Shown piece after piece: positions 16,622 to 24,479 of a DNA stretch of 42,214 nt. Each line of letters begins with the position of its first letter. Within the stretch, counting starts at the first letter, position 1. A program made the translations under genes and the position numbers. The stretch is from Anaerolineae bacterium (GTDB lineage Bacteria > Chloroflexota > Anaerolineae > Aggregatilineales > Phototrophicaceae), in NCBI GenBank assembly GCA_023382675.1, contig JAHDWN010000049.1, positions 1 to 42,214 on the forward strand. The letters are read 5' to 3'. The notes under the pieces are model-generated. The model searched no databases. It saw only the letters and a list, made by a program, of their open reading frames with translations, and had not been told where the DNA came from.

Positions 16622-17101
16622 ATGAGCACGATTCACATTGAAGCATCGCACATCATCGATGCGCGGGCGCAGGACATTTACGCGGTCATCGTCGACTACG
16701 CCGGCGCGCACAACGACATTCTGCCGAAGCCATACTTCAAGCGCATGACTGTGGTCGAGGGTGGCTATGGCGCGGGAACAGTCGCCGCCGTAGAGATGGA
16801 AGTCATGGGCAAAAGAATGGATTATCACCTCATCGTCACTGAGCCTGAGCCAGGGCGCGTATTGGCCGAAACAGACGAGGCGCGCGGCGTCTACACGACG
16901 TTCACGCTCGATCCGCTCGATGGCGGGCAGCGCACCCGCGTCACGATTGCCAGCGACATGCGCCTCAGCCGCGGGCTGATGGGCGTGATGGAACGGCTGA
17001 TGAATCCATCAATCACGAGACGCATCTACCGGCAGGAATTGCAGAACATTGCGGCTTACATGCGCGAACGTGCAGGCAGAGTCGCCTACCAGCAGGCGTA
17101 G
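16622..17101 (+). CDS. SRPBCC (START-like) family protein
   Basis: Seen: 159 residues, one helix-grip domain: IHIEASHIIDARAQDIYAVIVDYAGAH, then FKRMTVVEGGYGAGT, a beta-strand series and a long C-terminal helix. These proteins bind hydrophobic ligands; some are cyclases or dehydratases. The ligand cannot be told from sequence. The start has a strong GGAGAGGAAG ribosome site 4 nt upstream. Its end shares a bidirectional-looking hairpin with the convergent REC-kinase gene. Confidence 0.82.
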   Translation: MSTIHIEASHIIDARAQDIYAVIVDYAGAHNDILPKPYFKRMTVVEGGYGAGTVAAVEMEVMGKRMDYHLIVTEPEPGRVLAETDEARGVYTTFTLDPLDGGQRTRVTIASDMRLSRGLMGVMERLMNPSITRRIYRQELQNIAAYMRERAGRVAYQQA

Positions 17102-17116
17102 GTCTATGCGCAAAGG

Positions 17117-17143
17117 ACAGGCGCGTCGCAACGATGCGCCTGT
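17117..17143. terminator. shared hairpin between convergent genes
   Basis: Arms acaggcgc (17117-17124) and gcgcctgt (17136-17143), followed by ttgtcta on the plus strand. It lies between the stops of the SRPBCC gene and the minus-strand REC-kinase gene, so it may stop both. Confidence 0.6.
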
Positions 17144-17147
17144 TTGT

Positions 17148-18269
17148 CTATGCGTTCTGGAGCGGTTCTGGCGAAATTGGCAGCCCGATTTGCACCTGCG
17201 TGCCTTTGCCGACTTCAGAGTGAAGTTCGAGGATGCCGCCGTGTACGTCGATGAGCTTGTGCGCCAGCATCAAGCCCAGACCCATGCCCTGCTGCTCGTG
17301 CTGTTCACGCTCAACCTGCGAGAAACCTTCCCTGGCGCGCGCGATTTGCTCCGGCGTCATCCCGCGCCCGCTATCGGTGATCGTCACCCACATGGCACGC
17401 CCCGACCGCCAACCGGCAAACGTGACCTGGCCGTTTTCGGGCGAGACGTTGAGCGCATTCGCCAAAAGTTCGGCGAAAGCATGTTTGAGCGGCGCCGGAT
17501 GGCACAGGATCGGCACTTCGGCATCGAAGGGATCGACGCTAATCGTGACATCGGTGCGACTGCTGGCAAATCTGCGCCCCAGCCCGACTGCGCCATTCAA
17601 AATTTGCGCCAGCGAGATAACCGTGCCCTTTTCCGGCAGCGTTGCTCGCTGGAGCACACCTGATTCGACCTGGGTGGCCAGCGCCATCTGTTCGACCAGA
17701 TGATTGAGCCGCCGCCCTCCGGAATCGATCGAAGCGACGAGATCTTGCATCTCCTGTGGCGAGAGCGCGCCCATACGTTTATTCACGATCTCGAGTACGG
17801 TGTTCATGGAGATCAACGGCGTCCGCAGTTCGTGCGTGACCATGCGGGTCAGGCGCAGCTTGGCATCTTCGAGCTTGCTTTCCGCCTCGCGGACAAACAT
17901 ATCCCGACGATTCAGGCGCGCATCGACCGCCTTCAGAAGTTCGTCGATGGCGAAGGGTTTGGTGATGTAGTCATCCGCGCCGCGCACCATGCCGGAGCGC
18001 ATCGAGTCGCGGTCGCTCTGCGAGGTCATGAAGATGAACGGTATCGGCGCGGTCGTTTCGTCGTCTCGAATCTTCTCCAGCACGGAAAAGCCATCCATGC
18101 CGGGCATCCGCACGTCGCACAGGATCAGGTCGGGCAGTTCCTGGCGCGCGATTGCCAGCCCTGCCTCGCCATCCGGCGCGCTCAGGACTTCAAACGACGC
18201 GAGATTGAGCGCATCGATCACGTCGTTGCGGAGCGAACGCTCATCTTCGATGACCAGGATTTTTGCCAT
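17148..18269 (-). CDS. REC-histidine kinase hybrid (response regulator linked to kinase)
   Basis: Seen: 373 residues. An N-terminal receiver domain with acidic EDE at 8-10, phospho-acceptor D52 and K104 in TKPF; a coiled linker (about 122-142); HisKA with RMVTHELRTPL (H146); and HATPase with ELLANALNVSPENG, DSGRGM and GLGLMLAHKLIDVHGG. No DNA-binding or sensor domain is present. So the kinase is probably controlled by phosphorylation of its own receiver, an architecture seen in multistep relays. ATG at 18269 is chosen because it begins MAKILVIEDE, and GAGAGAGC lies upstream. The output protein is unknown. Confidence 0.92.
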   Translation of the reverse strand: MAKILVIEDERSLRNDVIDALNLASFEVLSAPDGEAGLAIARQELPDLILCDVRMPGMDGFSVLEKIRDDETTAPIPFIFMTSQSDRDSMRSGMVRGADDYITKPFAIDELLKAVDARLNRRDMFVREAESKLEDAKLRLTRMVTHELRTPLISMNTVLEIVNKRMGALSPQEMQDLVASIDSGGRRLNHLVEQMALATQVESGVLQRATLPEKGTVISLAQILNGAVGLGRRFASSRTDVTISVDPFDAEVPILCHPAPLKHAFAELLANALNVSPENGQVTFAGWRSGRAMWVTITDSGRGMTPEQIARAREGFSQVEREQHEQQGMGLGLMLAHKLIDVHGGILELHSEVGKGTQVQIGLPISPEPLQNA

Positions 18270-18416
18270 TCTCTGCTCTCTCAAAACAAGGCAGTGTTAC
18301 CGAATCTCTCTTAATCTTGTGTGAAATTTGCGTGCCAATGCCTTAAGAGTCGGCGGGTTCATACATTTTTCGGAATTCATCCCTTGTCGATGCGTGCAGC
18401 CCGATGACGCACCCGG

Positions 18417-20306
18417 CTAGATCATCTGCTTGATCGTCTCGGCCAGGGTCTTGTTGATGCCGGGCACGAGCGCCAGTTCTTCGACACTGGCCGCGCGGAT
18501 CGCGTCGATGGAATTGCCGAAAGCTTTCAGCAGCGCTTTCCGCTTGCTGGGGCCGATGCCGGGCACAGCTTCCAACTGGCTGACCATGCCAAGCTTCTGG
18601 CGCTGCTGGCGGTGGCTGGTGATGGCGAAACGATGTGCTTCGTCACGCACGCGCTGGACGAGATAGAGCGCATTGCTGCGCCGAGGCAGCACGAGCGGGT
18701 TGGAGTCGCCGGGGCGATAAAGCTCCTCGAACTGTTTCGCCAGCGAGACGACCGGCACACGCCCCAGCAGATCGAACTCGGTCAGCACATCGACGGCGAC
18801 GTTCAACTGCCCTTTGCCGCCATCGACCATCAGCAAATCCGGCAGCAGCCGCCAGGTTTCGTCGCGGTCTTCTTTCGCGCCGGGCGGCAGCGGCAGAACT
18901 TCTTCGTCCTGCGCCTGCTTCCAGCGCGTGAAGCGCCGGGTGAGCGCCTCGCGCATCGACTGGTAATCATCCGAGCCGCGATGGCTGACGCTGCGAATGT
19001 TGTAGCGGCGGTATTCGTTCTTGCGCGGCACACCCTGGACGAAGACCACCCGGCTGGCGACGATGGCCGTGCCCTGAGTCGTGCTGATGTCGTAGCATTC
19101 GATCCGGTTGGGCGGTGAGGGCAGGTCGAGCGCTTCCTGCAGCTCGGTGAGCGCCGTCTCCTGCTTATGTGTATCCGCCTCCCAGCGGGCGCGGATCATG
19201 TGCAGCGCTTCCTGCGCGTTCTCGGAAGCGATATCGATCAGCTTGCGCTTGTCGCCGCGCTGCGGCACGGTGATCGAGACTTTTTCGCCGCTGCGCCGGT
19301 CACGCAGCCAGCGCTCGATGATGCGCGCTTCTTCGATATTCTGCGGCAGCACCAGTTCCTTCGGGATGTCGATACTGTTGCTGTAGAAACGTTTGACGAA
19401 CTCCGCCAGCACTTCCTCGTCGCTTTCCCCCTCGGTCGCGTCGAGCATCCGGCTGTCGCTGCCGATCAGCTTGCCGTTGCGTATGAACAGGATCTGCACG
19501 CAGGTGTCGTTGTTTTCGCGGGCGAGCGCGATCACGTCCTGATTGGCGAAGGCCGGGCTGACGGCCTTGTGCTTCTGGGTGATGTACTCGATGGCGCGCA
19601 GTTGATCGCGCACCGACGCCGCGCGCTCGAAATCGAGCGCCTCGGATGCCGCTTCCATCTCGGTCGACAGCCGCTGGACGACCGGCTCGGACTTGCCGCT
19701 GAGCACGTCCATCAACTCCTGGATCATCTCCCGGTACTGCGCCTGATTGACCGCGCCGATGCAGGGTGCGTTGCAGAGCTTGATGTCGTGGAACAGGCAG
19801 GCGCGCGGGTCTTTGCCGGTGATCTCGCGCTCGCAGGTGAGATAGGGGAAGGCTTTGCGCAGCGTTTGCAGCGTATTCTGCACTGCCCACATGGCGACGT
19901 AGGGGCCGAAGTAACGCCCCCCGTCGTGCTCGATGCGGCGCGTCGTCTCGACTCTGGGGAAGGGCGCTTGCCAGGTGACTTTGATGTAGGGATAGCGCTT
20001 GTCGTCCTTGAGGCTGATGTTGAAGCGCGGACGATGGCGCTTGATCAGCGTTTCCTCGAGGATGAGCGCGCGGATCTCGTTTTCCTCGACGATGAAGTCG
20101 ATGTGGACGATCTCCTCGCGCAGCTTGAGCGTCTTCAGGCTGCTTTCGGCGCTGGCGTTGAAATAGCTGCGGACGCGGTTGCGGAGCTTCTTCGCCTTAC
20201 CGACGTAGATGATCGTGCCGCGCGCGTCCTTCATCAGGTAGACGCCGGGCTTCACCGGCAGATTCTTGAGGATGGTCTGGATGTGTTCGGAAGGCGTGAA
20301 GCTCAT
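18417..20306 (-). CDS. uvrC: excinuclease ABC subunit C
   Basis: Nucleotide-excision-repair nuclease that cuts both sides of the lesion in the UvrB-DNA complex. Seen: 629 residues; GIY-YIG domain with GVYLMKDARGTIIYVGKAKKLRNRVRSYF-type motif near 21-49; the cysteine set C158, C170, C178, C182 that matches the [4Fe-4S] site of the family; a UVR (UvrB-binding) segment near 195-230; the RNase H-like C-terminal nuclease with ECYDIS and MVDGGKGQL; and tandem HhH at the end (VPGIGPSKRKALLKAFG, VPGINKTLAETI). Full length. No ribosome site is visible, and the leader consists of heptanucleotide repeats (20314-20348). Confidence 0.97.
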   Translation of the reverse strand: MSFTPSEHIQTILKNLPVKPGVYLMKDARGTIIYVGKAKKLRNRVRSYFNASAESSLKTLKLREEIVHIDFIVEENEIRALILEETLIKRHRPRFNISLKDDKRYPYIKVTWQAPFPRVETTRRIEHDGGRYFGPYVAMWAVQNTLQTLRKAFPYLTCEREITGKDPRACLFHDIKLCNAPCIGAVNQAQYREMIQELMDVLSGKSEPVVQRLSTEMEAASEALDFERAASVRDQLRAIEYITQKHKAVSPAFANQDVIALARENNDTCVQILFIRNGKLIGSDSRMLDATEGESDEEVLAEFVKRFYSNSIDIPKELVLPQNIEEARIIERWLRDRRSGEKVSITVPQRGDKRKLIDIASENAQEALHMIRARWEADTHKQETALTELQEALDLPSPPNRIECYDISTTQGTAIVASRVVFVQGVPRKNEYRRYNIRSVSHRGSDDYQSMREALTRRFTRWKQAQDEEVLPLPPGAKEDRDETWRLLPDLLMVDGGKGQLNVAVDVLTEFDLLGRVPVVSLAKQFEELYRPGDSNPLVLPRRSNALYLVQRVRDEAHRFAITSHRQQRQKLGMVSQLEAVPGIGPSKRKALLKAFGNSIDAIRAASVEELALVPGINKTLAETIKQMI

Positions 20307-20313
20307 GGCGGTT

Positions 20314-20348
20314 GTTGGCTCTTGGCTATTGGCGGTCGGCTTTCGGCT
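20314..20348. repeat. heptanucleotide repeat, five units, upstream of uvrC
   Basis: Consecutive heptads ttggctc, ttggcta, ttggcgg, tcggctt, tcggct(c) on the plus strand. The uvrC start codon is at 20304-20306, so they form its 5' leader. The rest of the 20307-20529 spacer shows nothing I can assign. The same ttggctn/tcggctn family fills 30270-30389. Confidence 0.75.
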
Positions 20349-20529
20349 CCAGATGAAGGCAGACCCGCACCGAACGAATATTTGTTCGCATTATACCGAA
20401 AACCAACACAAAGGGGCGGGGCGAATTTGGCTGAAGCTCGCTGCTGATCACTCCAGCGAGCTACCCCACCATTACCCGGCTGATCACCTTTATGCTAACC
20501 GGGCGGCAAACCGCAGTACGATAGCCTGT

Positions 20530-21450
20530 ATGATGACGAATTCACTCCACAAACACCTCGCCCTTTTGATCGATGCCGATAACGCTCAACGTCACGTCGA
20601 GCACGTCCTAAAACTGGCCGAGTACTACGGCCAGGTCGATGTCTGTCGTGCCTATGGCGACTGGGAAAAACCGCAGCTGTCAGGCTCGCGTAAGGATTTC
20701 GATGTCCTGAAGATCGAGCGCGTCCAGGTCAACCGTGTGGGAAAAAACGCGACCGATCATCGCCTGCTGATGGAAGCCGGAGAACTCCTGGCGCTCAACC
20801 TTTTCAACGATCCGCCCGATGTTTTTGTGATTGTCTCCGGCGATGGTGGCTTTGCGGCGGCATGCGATCTGATCAGAGAGCGCGGCAAACAGATCATCGG
20901 CATTGGCGACCGTCAGAAAACATCCGCCAGCTTGCAAAGCGCCTGCGATAGTTTCATCTACCTGGAAGATTTGGAGGACGAGCTTGGGAAGCTTAAAACA
21001 CAATATCCAATCCCGCCAAGCGAATTGCGCGCCTTCTATGTGCCGTTGATTATGGCCTACCACCGGCTCACTAAGTCATACGATTGGGTGCTCTACAGCG
21101 AGCTTGGCGCCAAGCTCCGTGAGGTTGTGCCGGATTTCGACAGCCAGTTCGGTCAGTACAAACTGTCGGAATGGGTGAGAAGCCTCGACCAGTATTTCGA
21201 GAGCGACGGCGACATGGTGCGCAGAATTGATCCCGCCCCAGAACAAACACGCTTGAACCTACTGTATAAGGCCTACGAGCAGACGCGTGGGCCAGACGGC
21301 TTGGCACACTTAGGACAGCTTGGCAATGCGCTCCACGCCCTCGACCCCGATTACGAGAGGCATTTTGGCGGCAAGAAGCTATCCACCTGGATCGAAACCT
21401 ACCCGCAGATCTTCAAGCTGCATGGTCACCATTACGTAGGTTGTGCATAG
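20530..21450 (+). CDS. NYN-domain RNase-like protein with two LOTUS/OST-HTH domains
   Basis: Seen: 306 residues from ATG ATG at 20530/20533. An N-terminal NYN/LabA-type PIN fold: ALLIDADN with the first acidic pair, ATDHRLLMEAGELLAL, then VFVIVSGDGGFAAACDLIRERGKQIIGIG with the conserved SGDGDF-like motif. Two C-terminal repeats follow: ELGAKLREVVPDFDSQFGQYKLSEWVRSL and QLGNALHALDPDYERHFGGKKLSTWIETY. They fit OST-HTH/LOTUS modules, which bind RNA. The likely role is RNA cleavage or RNA-protein regulation; bacterial examples parallel eukaryotic MARF1. GC is lower than that of the neighbours. The ORF frame is open well upstream, but those starts lie in the heptad repeats. Confidence 0.8.
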   Translation: MMTNSLHKHLALLIDADNAQRHVEHVLKLAEYYGQVDVCRAYGDWEKPQLSGSRKDFDVLKIERVQVNRVGKNATDHRLLMEAGELLALNLFNDPPDVFVIVSGDGGFAAACDLIRERGKQIIGIGDRQKTSASLQSACDSFIYLEDLEDELGKLKTQYPIPPSELRAFYVPLIMAYHRLTKSYDWVLYSELGAKLREVVPDFDSQFGQYKLSEWVRSLDQYFESDGDMVRRIDPAPEQTRLNLLYKAYEQTRGPDGLAHLGQLGNALHALDPDYERHFGGKKLSTWIETYPQIFKLHGHHYVGCA

Positions 21451-21708
21451 CGCCAGACGCCAGTTTTCCGTCCAGTGCGTATGCGCTTTACACGGCGCAG
21501 AACAATAAGCAACCCACGGGTCGTATTACAGGAATTGAATCTCATTCGCAACCTTCGAGCGTGTTCGGCGTATTTACTTGGGTATTTCACTCCATCGTTC
21601 CGATCTGGCATAAAGGAGATGTGGGGCATTTAGATTGGGGTTCGCCAGTTGCGCACCGCTGCTGCAAGAAGACGGAGATAGGCCCATGCACCTGCCCAAA
21701 GGGATGGG

Positions 21709-21737
21709 TTGACAGTCACCAGAAACGGGCGTATCCT
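21709..21737 (+). promoter_or_regulatory. strong promoter of the MarR gene
   Basis: TTGACA (21709-21714), exactly 17 bp, and TATCCT (21732-21737). Transcription should begin near 21744, just before a perfect 27-bp palindrome. The remaining 21451-21708 has no feature that I recognise. Confidence 0.65.
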
Positions 21738-21746
21738 TCCAAATGC

Positions 21747-21773
21747 TTTGTACCCCAATCATTGGGGTACAAA
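21747..21773. promoter_or_regulatory. perfect 27-bp palindrome, likely operator at the MarR start
   Basis: Arms of 13 bp, left arm TTTGTACCCCAAT, with a single central C at 21760. It begins about 10 bp after the -10 box and ends 6 bp before the GTG start. This is the position for autorepression by a MarR dimer. As RNA it would also be a very strong hairpin in the leader, so attenuation is the alternative reading. Confidence 0.65.
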
Positions 21774-21779
21774 AGAACT

Positions 21780-22346
21780 GTGAGGTGCGCAATCGAAACG
21801 CTGATCCCAACTGCCATCGAGATCCGGCTCATTATGTTGATGCTGACGAAGATCAACGGGCGCTATCACGAACAGCGGCTGGCCGCCCAGGGTGTCGATC
21901 TATCGAGTATGCAGTTTGGCATGCTGCGTGTGTTATCGCTGGGTGAGCATACGTTGAGCGACCTGAGCCGCCATATGATGCTTGATCCGTCAACATTGGT
22001 GCCCGCGGTGGCGAAATTGAAGCGTCAAGGCTTGATCCAACGGCGGCGCGACCGCCACGACCGCCGCCGCGTGCCGCTCTCCCTGACCGACAAAGGGCGC
22101 GCGCTCATCGAAGAGGTTCCCGTCTTCGATGAAGACAATCCGTTTCTGGCAGCCGTTGCGGCGCTTGGCCCGGAAAAAGCCGAACAGCTTGTCATGCTGC
22201 TGCGTGAACTCATGAAGAACACGCCTGAAGGCACGGCGCTGATGGAGGAAATGCACCAGCGCGTCGAGGCACAGGGCGCGTGTCTGCCGCCGGACGTTCG
22301 CCGCATGCTGAACGCCCATGAGGTCACAGAGCCGCAGTCGTCCTGA
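21780..22346 (+). CDS. MarR family transcriptional regulator
   Basis: Winged-helix repressor, probably of the ABC exporter genes that follow. Seen: 188 residues from GTG at 21780: an N-terminal dimerisation helix (ETLIPTAIEIRLIMLMLTKI), then DLSSMQFGMLRVLSLGEHTLSDLSRHM, the recognition region DPSTLVPAVAKLKRQGLIQRRRDRHDRRRVPLSLTDKG with its basic wing, and a C-terminal helix pair. The GTG is preferred because it lies just after the promoter and operator and yields a typical MarR length; ATG at 21834 would remove part of helix 1. The frame is open for 113 codons upstream, but the promoter lies within that part. The downstream exporter gene has its own promoter. Confidence 0.9.
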   Translation: MRCAIETLIPTAIEIRLIMLMLTKINGRYHEQRLAAQGVDLSSMQFGMLRVLSLGEHTLSDLSRHMMLDPSTLVPAVAKLKRQGLIQRRRDRHDRRRVPLSLTDKGRALIEEVPVFDEDNPFLAAVAALGPEKAEQLVMLLRELMKNTPEGTALMEEMHQRVEAQGACLPPDVRRMLNAHEVTEPQSS

Positions 22347-22365
22347 TGCCATTTGAAATGCGCTA

Positions 22366-22409
22366 TTGACGGCGTTAGACTTCAGCACTAAAATTTAGAC
22401 CAGTCTAAA
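22366..22409 (+). promoter_or_regulatory. ABC-exporter promoter overlapped by a 16-bp palindrome
   Basis: TTGACG (22366-22371), 17 bp, TAAAAT (22389-22394). The palindrome TTTAGACCAGTCTAAA (22394-22409, arms of 7 plus central ca) starts at the last base of the -10 box, so a bound regulator would block initiation. TAGAC-N2-GTCTA half-sites are typical of TetR-family operators; no TetR gene is seen here, so the neighbouring MarR may bind it. The sequence differs from the palindrome at 21747. Confidence 0.6.
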
Positions 22410-22540
22410 ATAAGAATAGAATGCGAAAATAATGTTCGGATTGTTTCTGGCGAACCAATTGGTTTCGTGGGCTAGACGCTGACAGCCGGGGCAGCCGCCG
22501 CAGGGTACAGCGCGGTTCGCAGAGCACAAGGAGAAATTGC

Positions 22541-24460
22541 GTGCAAGCACAAGCGGCATCATCACCGAGAGACTCTCGGCGCAAACGGGGCGCGCGACCG
22601 GCTGGCATGGGCGGGCTGGGACGCGCGATTCGCTACCTGGGCAAGCAGGGGACCATCGTCTGGCTGGCATACGGCGCGCTCATCGTCGCCACGCTGGCCC
22701 AGTTGGCCGTGCCCAAACTGGTCCAGAACATGATCAACGCGCTGGTCGCCGGTCAAACGGCCAATCTGCCGCCACTGATCAAGAATGTGGCGCAGGCAGC
22801 CGCCGCGCAGCAGCTTGGCATCAGCGTCACTGACCTCACGACGCTGGCGGCAAACGCCGAAAGCGCGCTCGTCAATGCTGCCCTTTTGATCGTCGTCTTT
22901 GCCATCATGCGTGGGGCGTTTTCGTTCGTGCAATCGTACATGGCGGAAAAAACGTCACAGGGCATCGCCTTCGACCTGCGCAATGAGTTGTTCGCCAAGA
23001 TTCAGCGGCTCTCGTTCAGCTACCACGACCGCAACCAGACCGGGCAGCTCATGATCCGCGCGACCGACGACGTGGAGAAAGTCCGGCTGTTCCTGGCACA
23101 GGGCCTGGTGCTGGCGGTCGGCGCCTTCCTGCTTTTGATCGTCACGCTGATCATTCTGCTGGCGACCAACTGGCAGTTGACGCTAGTCATCCTGCCGATT
23201 TTGCCGATTGCGCTGGTGCTGTTCATGGTCTTCGGCGCCATCGCCCAGCCGTTGTTCGGCGAATTCCAGAAGCGGCTGTCGGCGCTAAACACCATCCTGC
23301 AGGAGAGCGTGGCCGGGATCAAGGTGATCAAGGCCTTCACGCGCGAGCCGCAGCAGAACCAGCGTTTCGACGGTGCAGCTGTTGACCTGTTCCGCCAGGG
23401 CTTGAAGATCGGGCGCACGTTCTCGTTCCTGTTCCCGGTGATTTTCCTCATCGCTCAGCTCGGCCAGGGGCTGCTGCTCTATTCCGGCGGCCAGCAGATT
23501 GTCAATGGACAGACCTCGCTCGGCGTCTACCAGGAATTCACGCTCTATCTGGTCTACGTCTTCTTCCCGCTCGGCCAGTTGGGCTTCATCATCTCGTTGA
23601 TGGCCCAGGCATCAGCATCCGCCGCGCGCATCTTCGAAGTGCTCGACGCCAAGAACGATGTGGCCGACAAACCCGGCGCGGTCGACATGCAGGCCATCGA
23701 GGGCAACGTCGAGTTCAAGGATGTGACGTTCCGCTACTTCAGTTCGGGCGAGCCGGTGCTCAATAACGTCAGCTTCAAGGCGCAGTCCGGCCAGACCGTC
23801 GCCCTGCTCGGCGCGACCGGCAGCGGTAAGACGACGATCATCAACCTGATCCCGCGCTTCTACGACGCGAGCGAAGGCCAGATCCTGATCGACGGCACCG
23901 ATGTGCGCGACGTGACGCTCGAAAGCCTGCGCAACCAGATCGGTATCGTCCTGCAAGAGACGAATCTGTTCAGCGGCACCATCCGCGAAAACATCGCCTT
24001 TGGCCGCACGGATGCGACGCTCGACGAGGTGATGGACGCCGCCAGAGCCGCCGCCGCGCACGATTTCATCATGAGCTTCCCACAGGGCTACGATACGCCG
24101 GTTGGCGAGCGCGGCTCGACATTGAGCGGCGGGCAGAAGCAGCGTGTCGCCATCGCGCGCGCCCTGCTGCTCGACCCGCACATCCTGATCCTGGACGACT
24201 CGACCAGCAGCGTTGACCTGCAAACCGAGGCGCAAATCCAGGCGGCGCTCGATCATCTGATGGAAGGCCGCACGAGCTTCGTCATCGCCCAGCGCATCTC
24301 GACCGTGCTCAACGCCGATCAGATCCTGGTGCTGGACAAAGGCCAGATCGTAGCCAGTGGCAAACACAGCGAGCTGATGGAAACCAGCCCGATCTACGCC
24401 GAAATCTATCATTCGCAGCTCGTCGGCGACGCCGAGCAAGCGCCCGTAGGCGCGGCATAA
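22541..24460 (+). CDS. ABC exporter half-transporter, degenerate ATP-site subunit
   Basis: Seen: 639 residues from GTG at 22541 with AAGGAG 8 nt upstream. Six membrane segments (about 38-58, 110-130, 185-205, 210-235, 295-315, 330-355) with a long first external loop (70-108), then the nucleotide domain: Walker A GATGSGKT (424-431), Q472, signature LSGGQ (528-532), Walker B ending D552-D553, and switch residue Q584. The catalytic Glu is Asp553 and the switch His is Gln584, the same replacements found in the degenerate subunit of heterodimeric exporters such as TM287/288. Its intact LSGGQ would complete the consensus site of the partner gene. It is predicted to export drugs or lipids with the next gene. 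Confidence 0.92.
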   Translation: MQAQAASSPRDSRRKRGARPAGMGGLGRAIRYLGKQGTIVWLAYGALIVATLAQLAVPKLVQNMINALVAGQTANLPPLIKNVAQAAAAQQLGISVTDLTTLAANAESALVNAALLIVVFAIMRGAFSFVQSYMAEKTSQGIAFDLRNELFAKIQRLSFSYHDRNQTGQLMIRATDDVEKVRLFLAQGLVLAVGAFLLLIVTLIILLATNWQLTLVILPILPIALVLFMVFGAIAQPLFGEFQKRLSALNTILQESVAGIKVIKAFTREPQQNQRFDGAAVDLFRQGLKIGRTFSFLFPVIFLIAQLGQGLLLYSGGQQIVNGQTSLGVYQEFTLYLVYVFFPLGQLGFIISLMAQASASAARIFEVLDAKNDVADKPGAVDMQAIEGNVEFKDVTFRYFSSGEPVLNNVSFKAQSGQTVALLGATGSGKTTIINLIPRFYDASEGQILIDGTDVRDVTLESLRNQIGIVLQETNLFSGTIRENIAFGRTDATLDEVMDAARAAAAHDFIMSFPQGYDTPVGERGSTLSGGQKQRVAIARALLLDPHILILDDSTSSVDLQTEAQIQAALDHLMEGRTSFVIAQRISTVLNADQILVLDKGQIVASGKHSELMETSPIYAEIYHSQLVGDAEQAPVGAA

Positions 24461-24479
24461 CCGAAGGAGATAAGACACC

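Noticed and set aside
17117-17143. Small regulatory RNA from the strong hairpin
   Set aside because: The position between two convergent stops with T-rich flanks fits a terminator.
21441-21779. A 113-residue Cys-containing extension of the MarR protein
   Set aside because: A strong promoter and a palindrome lie within it, and MarR proteins normally have about 150-190 residues.
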